Shown: one piece after another, positions 52,996 through 61,858 of the stretch
How the letters are laid out: every line of letters begins with the position of its first letter
How positions within the stretch are numbered: the stretch's first letter is position 1
Made by a program: the position numbers and the translations under genes
The notes under the pieces: generated by a model
What the model saw: the letters and a program-made list of their open reading frames with translations, nothing else
What the model was told of the DNA's origin: nothing
Database searches by the model: none
Source of the DNA: Streptomyces sp. NBC_00249
GTDB lineage: Bacteria; Actinomycetota; Actinomycetes; Streptomycetales; Streptomycetaceae
Reading direction: 5' to 3'
DNA: 64,000 bases
Assembly: GCF_026342355.1 (NCBI RefSeq)
Contig: NZ_JAPEMV010000005.1
Location: 124,001-188,000, forward strand

Positions 52996-54516
52996 TCAGC
53001 TCTGGCCGCCGGCCAGCTTCTCGCGGAGCGCGGCCAGGGCCTCGTCGGACGCCAGGGCGCCCGAGGTCTCGTCCGCACCCTCGGAGGAGTACGAACCGCC
53101 GGAGATACCGGCACCGCTACCGGCGTTGCCACCGGCGGCCGGGGCGGCAGCGCCCTCGGCAGCGGCAGCCTCGTCGGCCTCGCGGCTCTTGATGACCTGG
53201 GCCTGGTGCTGCTCGAAGCGGACCTGCGCCTCGGCGTACTGGCGCTCCCACGTCTCGCGCTGGGTGTCGAAGCCCTCGAGCCAGTCGTTGGTCTCGGGGT
53301 CGAAGCCCTCGGGGTAGATGTAGTTGCCCTGGTCGTCGTAGGACGCGGCCATGCCGTACAGGGTCGGGTCGAACTCGACCGACGCCGGGTCGGCACCGAA
53401 GGACTCGTTGGCCTGCTTCAGGGACAGCGAGATCCGGCGACGCTCGAGGTCGATGTCGATGACCTTGACGAAGATCTCGTCGTTGACCTGGACGACCTGC
53501 TCCGGGATCTCCACGTGGCGCTCGGCCAGCTCGGAGATGTGGACCAGACCCTCGATGCCCTCGTCCACGCGGACGAACGCACCGAACGGAACCAGCTTGG
53601 TGACCTTACCCGGGACGACCTGACCGATCTGGTGGGTCCGGGCGAACTGCTGCCACGGGTCTTCCTGCGTCGCCTTCAGCGACAGGGAGACGCGCTCGCG
53701 GTCCATGTCCACGTCGAGGACCTCGACGGTGACTTCCTGGCCGACCTCGACAACCTCGGACGGGTGGTCGATGTGCTTCCAGGACAGCTCGGAGACGTGC
53801 ACGAGACCGTCGACGCCACCCAGGTCCACGAAGGCACCGAAGTTGACGATCGAGGAGACGACGCCGGAGCGGACCTGACCCTTCTGCAGGGTGGTGAGGA
53901 ACGTCTGGCGAACCTCGGACTGGGTCTGCTCGAGCCAGGCGCGGCGGGACAGGACCACGTTGTTGCGGTTCTTGTCCAGCTCGATGATCTTCGCCTCGAG
54001 CTCCTTGCCCACGTAGGGCTGGAGGTCGCGGACGCGACGCATCTCGACGAGAGAGGCCGGCAGGAAGCCGCGGAGGCCGATGTCGAGGATGAGACCACCC
54101 TTGACGACCTCGATGACGGTACCGGTGACGATGCCGTCTTCTTCCTTGATCTTCTCGATCGTGCCCCAGGCACGCTCGTACTGAGCGCGCTTCTTGGACA
54201 GGATCAGGCGGCCTTCCTTGTCCTCCTTCTGGAGAACCAGGGCCTCGATCTCGTCGCCGACCTTGACGACCTCGTTCGGGTCGACGTCGTGCTTGATCGA
54301 GAGCTCGCGGCTCGGGATCACGCCTTCGGTCTTGTAACCGATGTCGAGCAGGACCTCGTCCCGGTCGACCTTCACGATGACGCCGTCGACGATGTCGCCG
54401 TCGTTGAAGTACTTGATCGTCTCGTCGATCGCGGCCAGGAAGGCTTCCGCGTTACCGATGTCGTTGACCGCTACCTGCGGAGGGGTGGTGGCGGTGGTCT
54501 CGGTGCTGCTCGTCAT
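52996..54516 (-). CDS. rpsA: 30S ribosomal protein S1
   Basis: A 506-residue ribosomal protein that helps bind mRNA to the 30S subunit. Four S1 RNA-binding repeats are visible: GDIVDGVIVKVDRDEVLLDI, GIVTGTVIEVVKGGLILDI, GQVRSGVVSSIVNFGAFVDL and GQVVPGKVTKLVPFGAFVRV. Each typical repeat ends in SLS or equivalent. The C-terminal 100 residues are acidic and Gly/Ala/Ser-rich, as in actinobacterial S1. ATG 54516; the frame is open upstream, but those codons lie in the leader. A strong promoter gives a leader of about 195 bases. Confidence 0.97.
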   Translation of the reverse strand: MTSSTETTATTPPQVAVNDIGNAEAFLAAIDETIKYFNDGDIVDGVIVKVDRDEVLLDIGYKTEGVIPSRELSIKHDVDPNEVVKVGDEIEALVLQKEDKEGRLILSKKRAQYERAWGTIEKIKEEDGIVTGTVIEVVKGGLILDIGLRGFLPASLVEMRRVRDLQPYVGKELEAKIIELDKNRNNVVLSRRAWLEQTQSEVRQTFLTTLQKGQVRSGVVSSIVNFGAFVDLGGVDGLVHVSELSWKHIDHPSEVVEVGQEVTVEVLDVDMDRERVSLSLKATQEDPWQQFARTHQIGQVVPGKVTKLVPFGAFVRVDEGIEGLVHISELAERHVEIPEQVVQVNDEIFVKVIDIDLERRRISLSLKQANESFGADPASVEFDPTLYGMAASYDDQGNYIYPEGFDPETNDWLEGFDTQRETWERQYAEAQVRFEQHQAQVIKSREADEAAAAEGAAAPAAGGNAGSGAGISGGSYSSEGADETSGALASDEALAALREKLAGGQS

Positions 54517-54816
54517 GTGGGAAAGGGCTCCGGTTACGGACAGAAAGTCGTAGGTACTGCTACGCCGGGAGCCCTTATCGGCATCTGCCGAAGAAGCCGG
54601 ACAGCCAAAGAAGCCCAGGATCCCCAGAAGGGGGAGGGCCTCGAAAACCGAGGGGACATTCAACAGATGCAAGCGCAGCCTGCTAGGTCTGAGGAGCACA
54701 GGCTCGCAGCGCAACTTGTAGCATACGGGGGCAGCCGGACAGGGTCAATGCGCGAAGGCGCACACCGCAGGCAGATCACCGCATAACCGGCACAATTCGT
54801 GGGCGGGGACGCCCCG
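54517..54816. other. Long leader of rpsA and gap to the methyltransferase
   Basis: These 300 bases hold no gene. They contain the rpsA promoter and about 195 bases of rpsA leader. A run beginning 54585 has purine-rich segments (AAGAAGCC and GGGGGAGGG) that may fold. I could not identify a named leader motif. Confidence 0.5.
54720..54748 (-). promoter_or_regulatory. Principal-sigma promoter of rpsA
   Basis: On the minus strand TTGACC (54748-54743), 17 bases, TATGCT (54725-54720) is a near-consensus HrdB-type promoter. The expected start is near 54713. Confidence 0.85.
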
Positions 54817-55734
54817 ATGGGCCGTCCAGATCCGTCCGGCGCCACCCATTCCGCCACCCATTCGCAGACTACGACGACGGGCCCCATGAACCAAGAGGAC
54901 CACTCCCCCCAGGACGCGTACGAGGCGGACGGCTCCGCCGAGGACGACGCGCAGGCCACACGGCGTGACGCGGGCGAAGCGGAGAGCAGTCGCGCGAGCC
55001 GGGGCTGGTGGGACCGCAACGCCGACGAGTACCAGAACGAGCACGGCGCCTTCCTCGGCGACGACCGCTTCGTGTGGGGGCCGGAGGGCCTCGACGAGGC
55101 GGACGCCGCACTGCTCGGCCCCGCCTCCTCCCTCAAGGGCAAGGACGTCCTGGAGATCGGCGCCGGCGCCGCCCAGTGCTCGCGCTGGCTGGCCGCCCGG
55201 GGCGCCCGCCCGGTGGCCCTGGACCTCTCGCACCGCCAGCTCCAGCACGCCCTGCGCATCGGCGATGACGTCCCGCTGGTCGAGGCGGACGCCGGCCGGC
55301 TGCCCTTCCGCGACGGTTCCTTCGACCTCGCCTGCTCCGCGTACGGGGCGGTGCCCTTCGTCGCCGACCCGGTGAACGTCATGCGCGAGGTCCGCCGCGT
55401 CCTGCGCCCCGGCGGCCGCTGGGTCTTCTCCGTCACGCACCCGATCCGCTGGGCCTTCCCCGACGAGCCGGGCCCCGAGGGGCTCTCCGTGGCCGCCTCC
55501 TACTTCGACCGGACCCCGTACGTCGAGCAGGACGAGCAGGGCCGCGCCGTCTACGTCGAGCACCACCGCACCCTCGGCGACCGGGTCCGGGACGTGGTCG
55601 CGGGCGGGTTCCGGCTGCTGGACCTGGTGGAGCCGGAGTGGCCCGAGTGGAACAGCCAGGAGTGGGGCGGCTGGTCCCCGCTGCGCGGCAATCTGATCCC
55701 CGGTACCGCGATCTTCGTCTGCGAGAGGGACTGA
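54817..55734 (+). CDS. Class I SAM-dependent methyltransferase
   Basis: A 305-residue methyltransferase. Motif I VLEIGAGAAQCSRWLAARG, VALDLSHRQL, SFDLACSAYGAVPFV and RRVLRPGGRWVFSVTHPIRW are all present. The N-terminal 60 residues are acidic and rich in Thr/Ser/Asp and probably disordered; the start is uncertain (GTG 54799, ATG 54817, ATG 54886). ATG 54817 has GGCGGGGACG upstream. The family is often annotated as modifying small molecules or quinones, but the substrate is unknown. hrpB begins four bases after its stop. Confidence 0.83.
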   Translation: MGRPDPSGATHSATHSQTTTTGPMNQEDHSPQDAYEADGSAEDDAQATRRDAGEAESSRASRGWWDRNADEYQNEHGAFLGDDRFVWGPEGLDEADAALLGPASSLKGKDVLEIGAGAAQCSRWLAARGARPVALDLSHRQLQHALRIGDDVPLVEADAGRLPFRDGSFDLACSAYGAVPFVADPVNVMREVRRVLRPGGRWVFSVTHPIRWAFPDEPGPEGLSVAASYFDRTPYVEQDEQGRAVYVEHHRTLGDRVRDVVAGGFRLLDLVEPEWPEWNSQEWGGWSPLRGNLIPGTAIFVCERD

Positions 55735-55738
55735 CCCC

Positions 55739-58270
55739 TTGAACCGCCAGCTCCGGCACGCCGAGCTCGACGCCCTTCCCGTACGGGAGGCCGTGCCCGC
55801 GCTCGTCGCGGCCCTGGACTCCCGGGGCACGGCGGTGCTGTGCGCGCCGCCCGGCACCGGCAAGACCACGCTGGTGCCGCTGGTGCTGGCGGGCCTCGTC
55901 GGAGGCGGGCCGCGGCGCCGGGTGGTCGTCGCCGAGCCCCGGCGGATCGCCGCCCGGGCCGCCGCGCGGCGGATGGCCTGGCTGCTCGGCGAGCGGGTCG
56001 GGGACTCGGTGGGCTTCACGGTGCGCGGGGAGCGGGTGGCGGGGCCCGGCACCGTCGTGGAGGTGGTCACCACCGGGGTGCTGCTCCAGCGGCTCCAGCG
56101 GGACCAGGAGCTGACGGGCGTGGACGTGGTGGTGCTGGACGAGTGCCACGAGCGGCACCTGGACGCCGACACCGTCGCCGCCTTCCTACTGGACGTACGG
56201 GAGACCCTGCGCCCGGAGCTGCGCCTGGTGGCGGCCTCGGCGACGACCGACGCGGCGGGCTGGGCCCGGCTGCTCGGCGGCGGGGACGGGGCCGGGGACG
56301 CGCCGGTGGTGGAGGCGGCCGGGGTCTCGTACCCGGTGGAGACCGTCTGGGCGCCGCCGGCCCGCCCGGTGCGGCCCCCGCACGGGACTCGGGTCGATCC
56401 GGCGCAGCTGGCGCACGTGGCGTCGGTGGTGCGGCGGGCGCTGGCGGAACGTTCCGGCGACGTGTTGTGCTTCCTGCCCGGCGTGGGCGAGCTGGCCCGG
56501 GTCGCCGGACAGCTCGGCGGGGTGGACGCGGAGGTGCTCCAGGTGCACGGCCGGGCGCCCGCGGCCGTCCAGGACGCGGCGCTGACGGCCTCGGACCACC
56601 GCCGGGTGATCCTGGCGACGGCGGTCGCGGAATCGAGCCTGACCGTGCCGGGCGTACGGGTGGTCGTGGACTCCGGGCTGGCCCGCGAGCCCCGGGTGGA
56701 CCACGCCCGGGGCCTGGGCGCGCTCGCGACCGTACGGGCCTCCCGCGCGGCGGGCCGCCAGCGGGCGGGGCGGGCCGGGCGGGAGGCGCCGGGCACGGTG
56801 TACCGCTGCTGGGCCGAGGCGGAGGACGGGCGGCTGCCCGCCTTCCCCTCCCCCGAGATCCGGATCGCGGACCTGGCACGGTTCGCGCTGGAGGCCGCCT
56901 GCTGGGGCGACCCGGACGCGGCCGGGCTGGCCCTGCTGGATCCGCCGCCGGCCGGGGCCATGGCCGCCGCGCGGGAGGTCCTGGTGGCCGTCGGGGCGGT
57001 GGACGCCGCCGGGCGGCCCACGCCGCGCGGGCTGCGGATGGTCCGGCTGGGGCTGCACCCCCGGCTGGCGCGGGCGCTGCTGGACGGGGCCGGGGCGCTG
57101 GGCCCGCGGCGGGCCGCGGAGGTGGTGGCGCTGCTGAGCGAGGAGCCGCCGCGGGAGTACGGGGACGACCTGGCGGGTGCGTGGCGCGCGGCGCGGCGCG
57201 GCGGTGACGCCTACGCGGCGCGCTGGCGTGCGGAGGCGGGGCGCCTGGAGCGGGCCGCCGCCGGTGGTGGCCGGGGCCCTGCTGGGGCCGCACCCGATGA
57301 CCTCGCCGCCGGGCTCGTCGCCGCGCTCGCGTTCCCGGAGCGGGTAGCGAAGGCCAAGGGTGAGGGGGCGTTCCTGATGGCCTCCGGGACCGCGGCCGAG
57401 CTCCCGGAGGGGTCACCGCTGCGCCGCGCACCCTGGCTGGCCGTCGCCGTCGCCGACCGGCCCCCGCACTCCGCCTCCGCGAGGACCCGGCTCGCCGCCG
57501 TCATCGACGAGGACACCGCCCGGGCCGCGGCCGCCCACCTGCTGACCGAGGGCGAAGAGGTGCGCTGGGAGGACGGGGACCTCGTGGCCCGCGCCGTCAC
57601 CCGGCTCGGTGCGGTCGAGCTGGCCGCGCGGCCCCTGCGCGACCCCGATCCGGCGCTCGTCAGGGCCGCCCTGCTGGACGGGCTGCGGGCCGAGGGCCTC
57701 GGCCTGCTGCGCTGGTCCCCGGACGCGGTGGGGCTGCGGGCCCGCCTCGGCTTCCTGCACCGCACGCTGGGCGGCGACTGGCCCGCCGTGGAGGAGGACT
57801 CCGCGCTGGTGGAGCGGGCCGACGACTGGCTGGAGCCCGAGCTGTCGCGGGCCCGGCGGCGCGCCGACCTCGGCCGGATCGACGCCGGTCAGGCCCTGAA
57901 CCGGCTGCTGCCGTGGGCGACCGGCGAGGCGGCCCGGCTCGACGAGCTGGCCCCCGAGCGGATCGAGGTGCCCAGCGGTTCCCGGATCCGCGTGGACTAC
58001 GGGGCGGGTCAGCCCGTACTGGCGGTGAAGCTCCAGGAGCTGTTCGGGCTGGCCGAGACGCCGCGCGTGGCGGGGGTGCCGGTCCTGGTGCACCTGCTGT
58101 CCCCGGCCGGGCGGCCCGCCGCCGTCACCGCCGACCTGGCCTCCTTCTGGCAGGGCGGCTACCGCGCCGTCCGCGCGGAGCTGCGCGGCCGCTATCCGAA
58201 GCACCCGTGGCCCGAGGACCCGGCGACCGCGGAGCCGACCCGCCACACCAACGCCCGGCTCAGGCGCTGA
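55739..58270 (+). CDS. hrpB: ATP-dependent helicase HrpB
   Basis: An 843-residue DEAH-type helicase. AVLCAPPGTGKTTLVPLVL is Walker A, VVLDECHERHL is the DECH motif, ASATTD motif III, and ILATAVAESSLTVPGV with RAGRAGREAPGTVYR motifs V-VI. The C-terminal HrpB domain (VPSGSRIRVDYGAGQPVLAVKLQELFGL) is characteristic. It is probably an RNA/DNA helicase of unknown bacterial role. The start is an uncommon TTG 55739 with GAGAGGG nine bases upstream, four bases after the methyltransferase stop, which suggests an operon. The last 11 bases overlap the convergent DUF3068 gene. Confidence 0.92.
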   Translation: MNRQLRHAELDALPVREAVPALVAALDSRGTAVLCAPPGTGKTTLVPLVLAGLVGGGPRRRVVVAEPRRIAARAAARRMAWLLGERVGDSVGFTVRGERVAGPGTVVEVVTTGVLLQRLQRDQELTGVDVVVLDECHERHLDADTVAAFLLDVRETLRPELRLVAASATTDAAGWARLLGGGDGAGDAPVVEAAGVSYPVETVWAPPARPVRPPHGTRVDPAQLAHVASVVRRALAERSGDVLCFLPGVGELARVAGQLGGVDAEVLQVHGRAPAAVQDAALTASDHRRVILATAVAESSLTVPGVRVVVDSGLAREPRVDHARGLGALATVRASRAAGRQRAGRAGREAPGTVYRCWAEAEDGRLPAFPSPEIRIADLARFALEAACWGDPDAAGLALLDPPPAGAMAAAREVLVAVGAVDAAGRPTPRGLRMVRLGLHPRLARALLDGAGALGPRRAAEVVALLSEEPPREYGDDLAGAWRAARRGGDAYAARWRAEAGRLERAAAGGGRGPAGAAPDDLAAGLVAALAFPERVAKAKGEGAFLMASGTAAELPEGSPLRRAPWLAVAVADRPPHSASARTRLAAVIDEDTARAAAAHLLTEGEEVRWEDGDLVARAVTRLGAVELAARPLRDPDPALVRAALLDGLRAEGLGLLRWSPDAVGLRARLGFLHRTLGGDWPAVEEDSALVERADDWLEPELSRARRRADLGRIDAGQALNRLLPWATGEAARLDELAPERIEVPSGSRIRVDYGAGQPVLAVKLQELFGLAETPRVAGVPVLVHLLSPAGRPAAVTADLASFWQGGYRAVRAELRGRYPKHPWPEDPATAEPTRHTNARLRR

Positions 58271-59255
58271 GCGGGCCCCCGTCCGCCGCGGCCCGCGGTT
58301 CGCGGCGGCCCCGGCCGCGCGCTTCCAGCCACAGGGCGAGCGCGAGGAGGGCGAGGCCGGTGAGGGCGAGGCCGGCGGGCGCGTAGGTGTGCAGGGCGAG
58401 GATCTTCGTACGGTTCGCGGAGACCAGGTCGAAGGTGTGCTTCGCGTAGTCCTCCCGCATCTTGACGTGTCCGGCGAAGGCGGTGAGCTTGCCGTCGGGT
58501 CCGCTCGCCGCGATGCCGCCGCGCATCTCCTGCCGGATCTCCTGCTCGGCGTTGACGGGGGCCCCGGTGACCGGGTCGACCCAGAACATCGCCTTGACCG
58601 TGTACCAGAGGGTGGTGCCGGTGCTCTGCTCGATCGTGGCCGGGTCGATGCCCTCGATCGGCATCTTCTTGGGCATGGGGACCTTGGTCCAGGGCACGGT
58701 CTGCTCGAAGTAGTAGACCTCCATGCCCTTGTAGTCGCGCGGTCCGACGTAGTGGATCGGCGAGGAGGTGCGGGTCTGGGCGTCGAAGTAGAGGTAGTCG
58801 CGCGGCTCCGTGAAGAAGGGCCACTTGAACTCGATGCCCTCGCGCTTGACGGGGTCCCCGTCGACCATCTCGCCGGTGGCGTGCACCGGGTCCTGGGTGT
58901 GGGCGTCGAAGATGTAGCGCTCGGGGATCCGGGAGACCATCTTGCCGTCGGGCCCGAGGATGTAGGACAGCGTGTCCCAGACCACGACGTCCTTGCCGGC
59001 GGTCGCCTCGATCTCCTTCGAGGCCTCGACGTTGCCCTTGAGGGTCTGGACGATCGTGACCTTGTCGACCTGCTTGGGCTGCATGCCGCCGGTGTAGTCG
59101 AGGAGGGTCGCGTCCTTCGCCTCCAGGACCATCTCCTGGTACTGGCCGGCCGGGATCTTGGCGAGCCGCGGGTACACGTACCAGCGCAGCAGCGGTGCGA
59201 GGGCCGCGCAGAACACGGCGAGGGCCAGCAGGACGAGGCTCGCTCTGCGTCTCAT
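58260..59255 (-). CDS. DUF3068 membrane protein (PorA-like family)
   Basis: A 331-residue envelope protein. An N-terminal hydrophobic helix (RRRASLVLLALAVFCAALAPLL) anchors it; the extracytoplasmic part contains YYFEQTVPW and a long beta-rich domain; a C-terminal helix (PAGLALTGLALLALALW) follows. The layout matches the DUF3068 family, some members of which are called PorA-family porins in annotations; a pore function here is not shown. ATG 59255 has GAGGAGG upstream. The gene is preceded by a 46-residue membrane peptide gene on the same strand. Confidence 0.85.
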   Translation of the reverse strand: MRRRASLVLLALAVFCAALAPLLRWYVYPRLAKIPAGQYQEMVLEAKDATLLDYTGGMQPKQVDKVTIVQTLKGNVEASKEIEATAGKDVVVWDTLSYILGPDGKMVSRIPERYIFDAHTQDPVHATGEMVDGDPVKREGIEFKWPFFTEPRDYLYFDAQTRTSSPIHYVGPRDYKGMEVYYFEQTVPWTKVPMPKKMPIEGIDPATIEQSTGTTLWYTVKAMFWVDPVTGAPVNAEQEIRQEMRGGIAASGPDGKLTAFAGHVKMREDYAKHTFDLVSANRTKILALHTYAPAGLALTGLALLALALWLEARGRGRREPRAAADGGPLSA

Positions 59256-59268
59256 GGCCGGGCCTCCT

Positions 59269-59409
59269 CTACTTTCCGGGCGCGGGGGGCGCGGTGGTGA
59301 GCAGCGGTCTGGGCGAGGTCCTGCCTTCCGGCACCCCGGCCGCCGTGACGGCGAGGACGAGGACCAGCGCGGCGGCCAGCCCGATGGCGGCGGCGACGAG
59401 TGCGCGCAT
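59269..59409 (-). CDS. SPW_0924-family 46-residue membrane peptide
   Basis: The 141-base frame ATG 59409 to TAG 59269 encodes a 46-residue peptide beginning MRALVAAAIGLAAALVLVL, a single hydrophobic helix, followed by GVPEGRTSPRPLLTTAP and a short tail. This matches the small SPW_0924-type proteins of Streptomyces. A GGAGG site precedes ATG. It ends 13 bases before the ATG of the DUF3068 gene, so the two are probably co-transcribed. Function unknown. Confidence 0.75.
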   Translation of the reverse strand: MRALVAAAIGLAAALVLVLAVTAAGVPEGRTSPRPLLTTAPPAPGK

Positions 59410-59558
59410 GCAGGGCCTCCGGGATCTGATGGAGCGTCAGGGCGGAGGCACCGTAGCAATGCGGACGTGAGATGAGAACCGTGCGACGGCCCCGGGTGGG
59501 CACGGGTTCAGGACCGGCCCCGGGCGTCGACGGTCCGTCGCGGGGTGCGGTACGGGGC

Positions 59559-60797
59559 TCAGCCGGTCGGCGTCGGCGTGGCGCTCGGCGCGGCCGAGGG
59601 GGTCGCCTTCGGGGTGGGGCTGGAGGTGGGGCTGGGCTTCGGGGTGGGGGACGACGTGGGGCTCGGCTTCGGGGTGGGGGTGGGGCTGGGCGTGGGGGTG
59701 GGCGTGGGCGTCGGGGTGGGGGTCGGCGTGGGGGTGGGCGTCGGGCTGGGCGTGGGCGTCGGGCTCGGGGTCGGCATCGGGCTGGGCGTGGGAGTCGGCT
59801 TCGGGCTCGGAGTCGGGGTCGGCTTCGGCTCAGGGCTCGGAGTCGGGGTCGGGCTCGGGGTCGGCTTCGGGGTGGGCTTCGGGTCCGACGGCTTCGCCGG
59901 GGCCGCCGCCGCCGCGGTGCCGCCGCCGTCCGGGACCTCGTGCGCCCCCTGGAGGTAGTACGTGAACCAGGACCGCACCGTCCGCAGGTACTCCGCGGAC
60001 TGGTTGTAGGAGAGGACGGCCCGGTCCAGGTCGGCGCCGACCCGCAGGTCCCTGCTGCCGGCGCACAGGTAGCGGCCGGCGGCCAGCGCGGCGTCGTGCA
60101 CGTTGTTCGGGTCGCGGCGGCCGTCGCCGTCCGCGTCCTGCCCCCAGGCCGCCCAGGTGGACGGGATGAACTGCATCGGTCCGACGGCCCGGTCGTGGCG
60201 GACGTCGCCGTCGTAGGCGCCGCCGTCGGTGTCGGAGATGTTCGCGAAGCCGTTGCCGTCGAGGACGGGTCCCAGGATGGGCCGCAGCGTGGTCCCGGCG
60301 GCGTCCACCTGTCCGCCCCGCGCCTGTCCCGACTCGACCTTGCCGATGGCCGCGAGGAGTTGCCAGCGCAGCCCGCACCCCGGGTCGTTCTCCCCCACCC
60401 GCTGCTCGGCCCGCCGGTACGCCGCGAGCACGCTCGCCGGTATCCCCTGCGCGCCCGCCGGCACCGGTCCGGCCTCCGGGGCGACAGCGGGCACCACGGC
60501 CCGCGGTGCCGGCGCGGGCCCCGCCGGGACGGCCGCCTCCACGGTCCCGCCCTCGGGCAGGAGCACGGCCGGCGGCTGCGGGCTGACCAGCGGCGGCAGT
60601 TCGGTGTAGTAGGAGGAGTCTCCCCCGGCCCCCGCGGCCGCCGGGGCCGGCTGCGCGAGGCCCTCGTCGGCGGCCGCGAGGTGCTGCCGGCCGCCTCCGG
60701 GACCCTGCGAGGCCGTCATCGCGGCGGCGACCAGCGCCGAGACCAGAGCGGCGGCCGCACCCCTGCGCAGGCCGCGTCCGAATATCCGTGCCGACAT
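59559..60797 (-). CDS. Secreted lytic transglycosylase with PT-rich C-terminus
   Basis: A 412-residue exported murein hydrolase. A signal peptide (about residues 1-30) and an Ala/Pro-rich stretch precede the catalytic domain (about 120-285). Its features are LAAIGKVESGQARGG with the catalytic Glu, VGPMQFIPSTWAAWGQDADGDGRRDPNN and VLSYNQSAEYLRTVRSWF, typical of SLT-type transglycosylases. The final 110 residues are Pro/Thr/Ser/Lys repeats (PTPTPTPSP), probably a cell-wall-spanning spacer. It cleaves peptidoglycan glycan strands. ATG 60797. No partner gene on the same strand. Confidence 0.92.
   Translation of the reverse strand: MSARIFGRGLRRGAAAALVSALVAAAMTASQGPGGGRQHLAAADEGLAQPAPAAAGAGGDSSYYTELPPLVSPQPPAVLLPEGGTVEAAVPAGPAPAPRAVVPAVAPEAGPVPAGAQGIPASVLAAYRRAEQRVGENDPGCGLRWQLLAAIGKVESGQARGGQVDAAGTTLRPILGPVLDGNGFANISDTDGGAYDGDVRHDRAVGPMQFIPSTWAAWGQDADGDGRRDPNNVHDAALAAGRYLCAGSRDLRVGADLDRAVLSYNQSAEYLRTVRSWFTYYLQGAHEVPDGGGTAAAAAPAKPSDPKPTPKPTPSPTPTPSPEPKPTPTPSPKPTPTPSPMPTPSPTPTPSPTPTPTPTPTPTPTPTPTPSPTPTPKPSPTSSPTPKPSPTSSPTPKATPSAAPSATPTPTG
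59570..59890 (-). repeat. Coding repeat for the Pro-Thr tail
   Basis: Imperfect hexanucleotide-type repeats (CCCACGCCC and the like on the coding strand) encode the PT-rich tail. Such tracts can change length by slippage. Confidence 0.8.
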
Positions 60798-60956
60798 GAG
60801 CGGGCTCCCCTCCTGGACGTCCGCGTGACCCTACGTCGACTCCCTGCACAGGGCACGCAGTGTGCGGCGTTGTTCACCACATCCCCACGACCGCGAGGGG
60901 GTTCGGGTCGTATCGCGCATACTGTCCCGACGTCGAGCACCACCGGGAGAGACACC

Positions 60957-61826
60957 GTGCCGTTCACACTCAGCCATGCGGCCGCCGTCCTGCCGGCCGT
61001 CCGCCGGACCGGGCGGGCGCGGGGGCCACTGGTCGCGTCGGCCCTGGTCCTGGGCTCGTTCGCGCCGGACACCTTCTTCTTCGCGGACGCCGTCCTGCCG
61101 GGTCCCCTCATGTCGTACGGCACCTTCACCCACTCGCTGCTGGGCGTGGCCACCGCGGACGCCGTGCTCACCGCCGTCCTCGCCGCGTGCTGGCTGCTGC
61201 TGCGCGAGCCGCTGACGGCGCTCCTGCCGCGCGGACTGCGGGGCCGGGTGTACGCGTTCGTCCGCGGGGAGGACTGGCGGGGCCGGGCGCGGCCCGCGCT
61301 CGCGCTGTGGTTCTACCTGTCGGCGGTGGCCGGGTCGCTCACGCACGTGGTGTGGGACAGCTTCACGCACCACGACCGCTGGGGTACGGACGCCGTGCCG
61401 GAGCTCGGCCGGACCGCCGCCTTCGGCCTTCCCCTCTACTCCCTGCTCCAGTACGGCACTTCGGCGATGGCCGCCTGCGCCCTGGTGTGGTTCGCGGTGA
61501 GCGCGCTGCGCCGGCTCCCGGCCACGCCCGCCCCGCCGTCCGTGCCGGTGCTCCGCCCGGCGCAGGTGTGGGGCGCGCTGGCCCTGCTCGGGGTGTGCGT
61601 GGCGGTCGGGGTGACGGTGCGGGTGGTGCGCTTCTTCACGTTCTTCGAGGAGATCCGCACCCCCTTCGACATCATCCCGACGGTCTGCTTCGGAGCGGGC
61701 GGCGGCTTCGTCGTGGGACTGCTGCTCTACGGGGTCCTCGTGCGGCTGCTCCACCGCCCCGGCCGGGACCGCCGGGACCGCCACCACCCGGACCAGGAGA
61801 CGCGGACGCCCGTCCCCACGGCGTAG
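60957..61826 (+). CDS. DUF4184 membrane protein
   Basis: A 289-residue integral membrane protein with about six helices. The start PFTLSHAAAVLPAVRR, ALVLGSFAPDTFFF, THSLLGVATADAVL, and VAGSLTHVVWDSFTHHDRWGTD are the DUF4184 signatures, with conserved His and Asp suggesting metal binding in a metal-dependent hydrolase-like role (inference). GTG 60957 has GGGAGAG before it. Divergent from the transglycosylase gene, 159 bases away. A hairpin spans its stop. Confidence 0.85.
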   Translation: MPFTLSHAAAVLPAVRRTGRARGPLVASALVLGSFAPDTFFFADAVLPGPLMSYGTFTHSLLGVATADAVLTAVLAACWLLLREPLTALLPRGLRGRVYAFVRGEDWRGRARPALALWFYLSAVAGSLTHVVWDSFTHHDRWGTDAVPELGRTAAFGLPLYSLLQYGTSAMAACALVWFAVSALRRLPATPAPPSVPVLRPAQVWGALALLGVCVAVGVTVRVVRFFTFFEEIRTPFDIIPTVCFGAGGGFVVGLLLYGVLVRLLHRPGRDRRDRHHPDQETRTPVPTA

Positions 61827-61838
61827 CGGGGACGGGCG
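61807..61838. terminator. Bidirectional terminator at the DUF4184/polA junction
   Basis: An 11-bp stem (61807-61817 with 61828-61838) whose 10-base loop contains the DUF4184 stop codon; it also lies 20 bases beyond the polA stop. Confidence 0.8.
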
Positions 61839-61858
61839 CTCGGTACTCGACGGCGGGG

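Noticed and set aside
54517..54714. N-terminal extension of ribosomal protein S1
   Set aside because: The frame is open to 54714 but the residues are unlike S1, and the promoter predicts a transcription start at about 54713, making it leader.
59545..59958. A VGVGVGLG-repeat protein on the plus strand
   Set aside because: It is the antisense reading of the PT-rich tail of the lytic transglycosylase, which has a signal peptide and catalytic domain on the minus strand.
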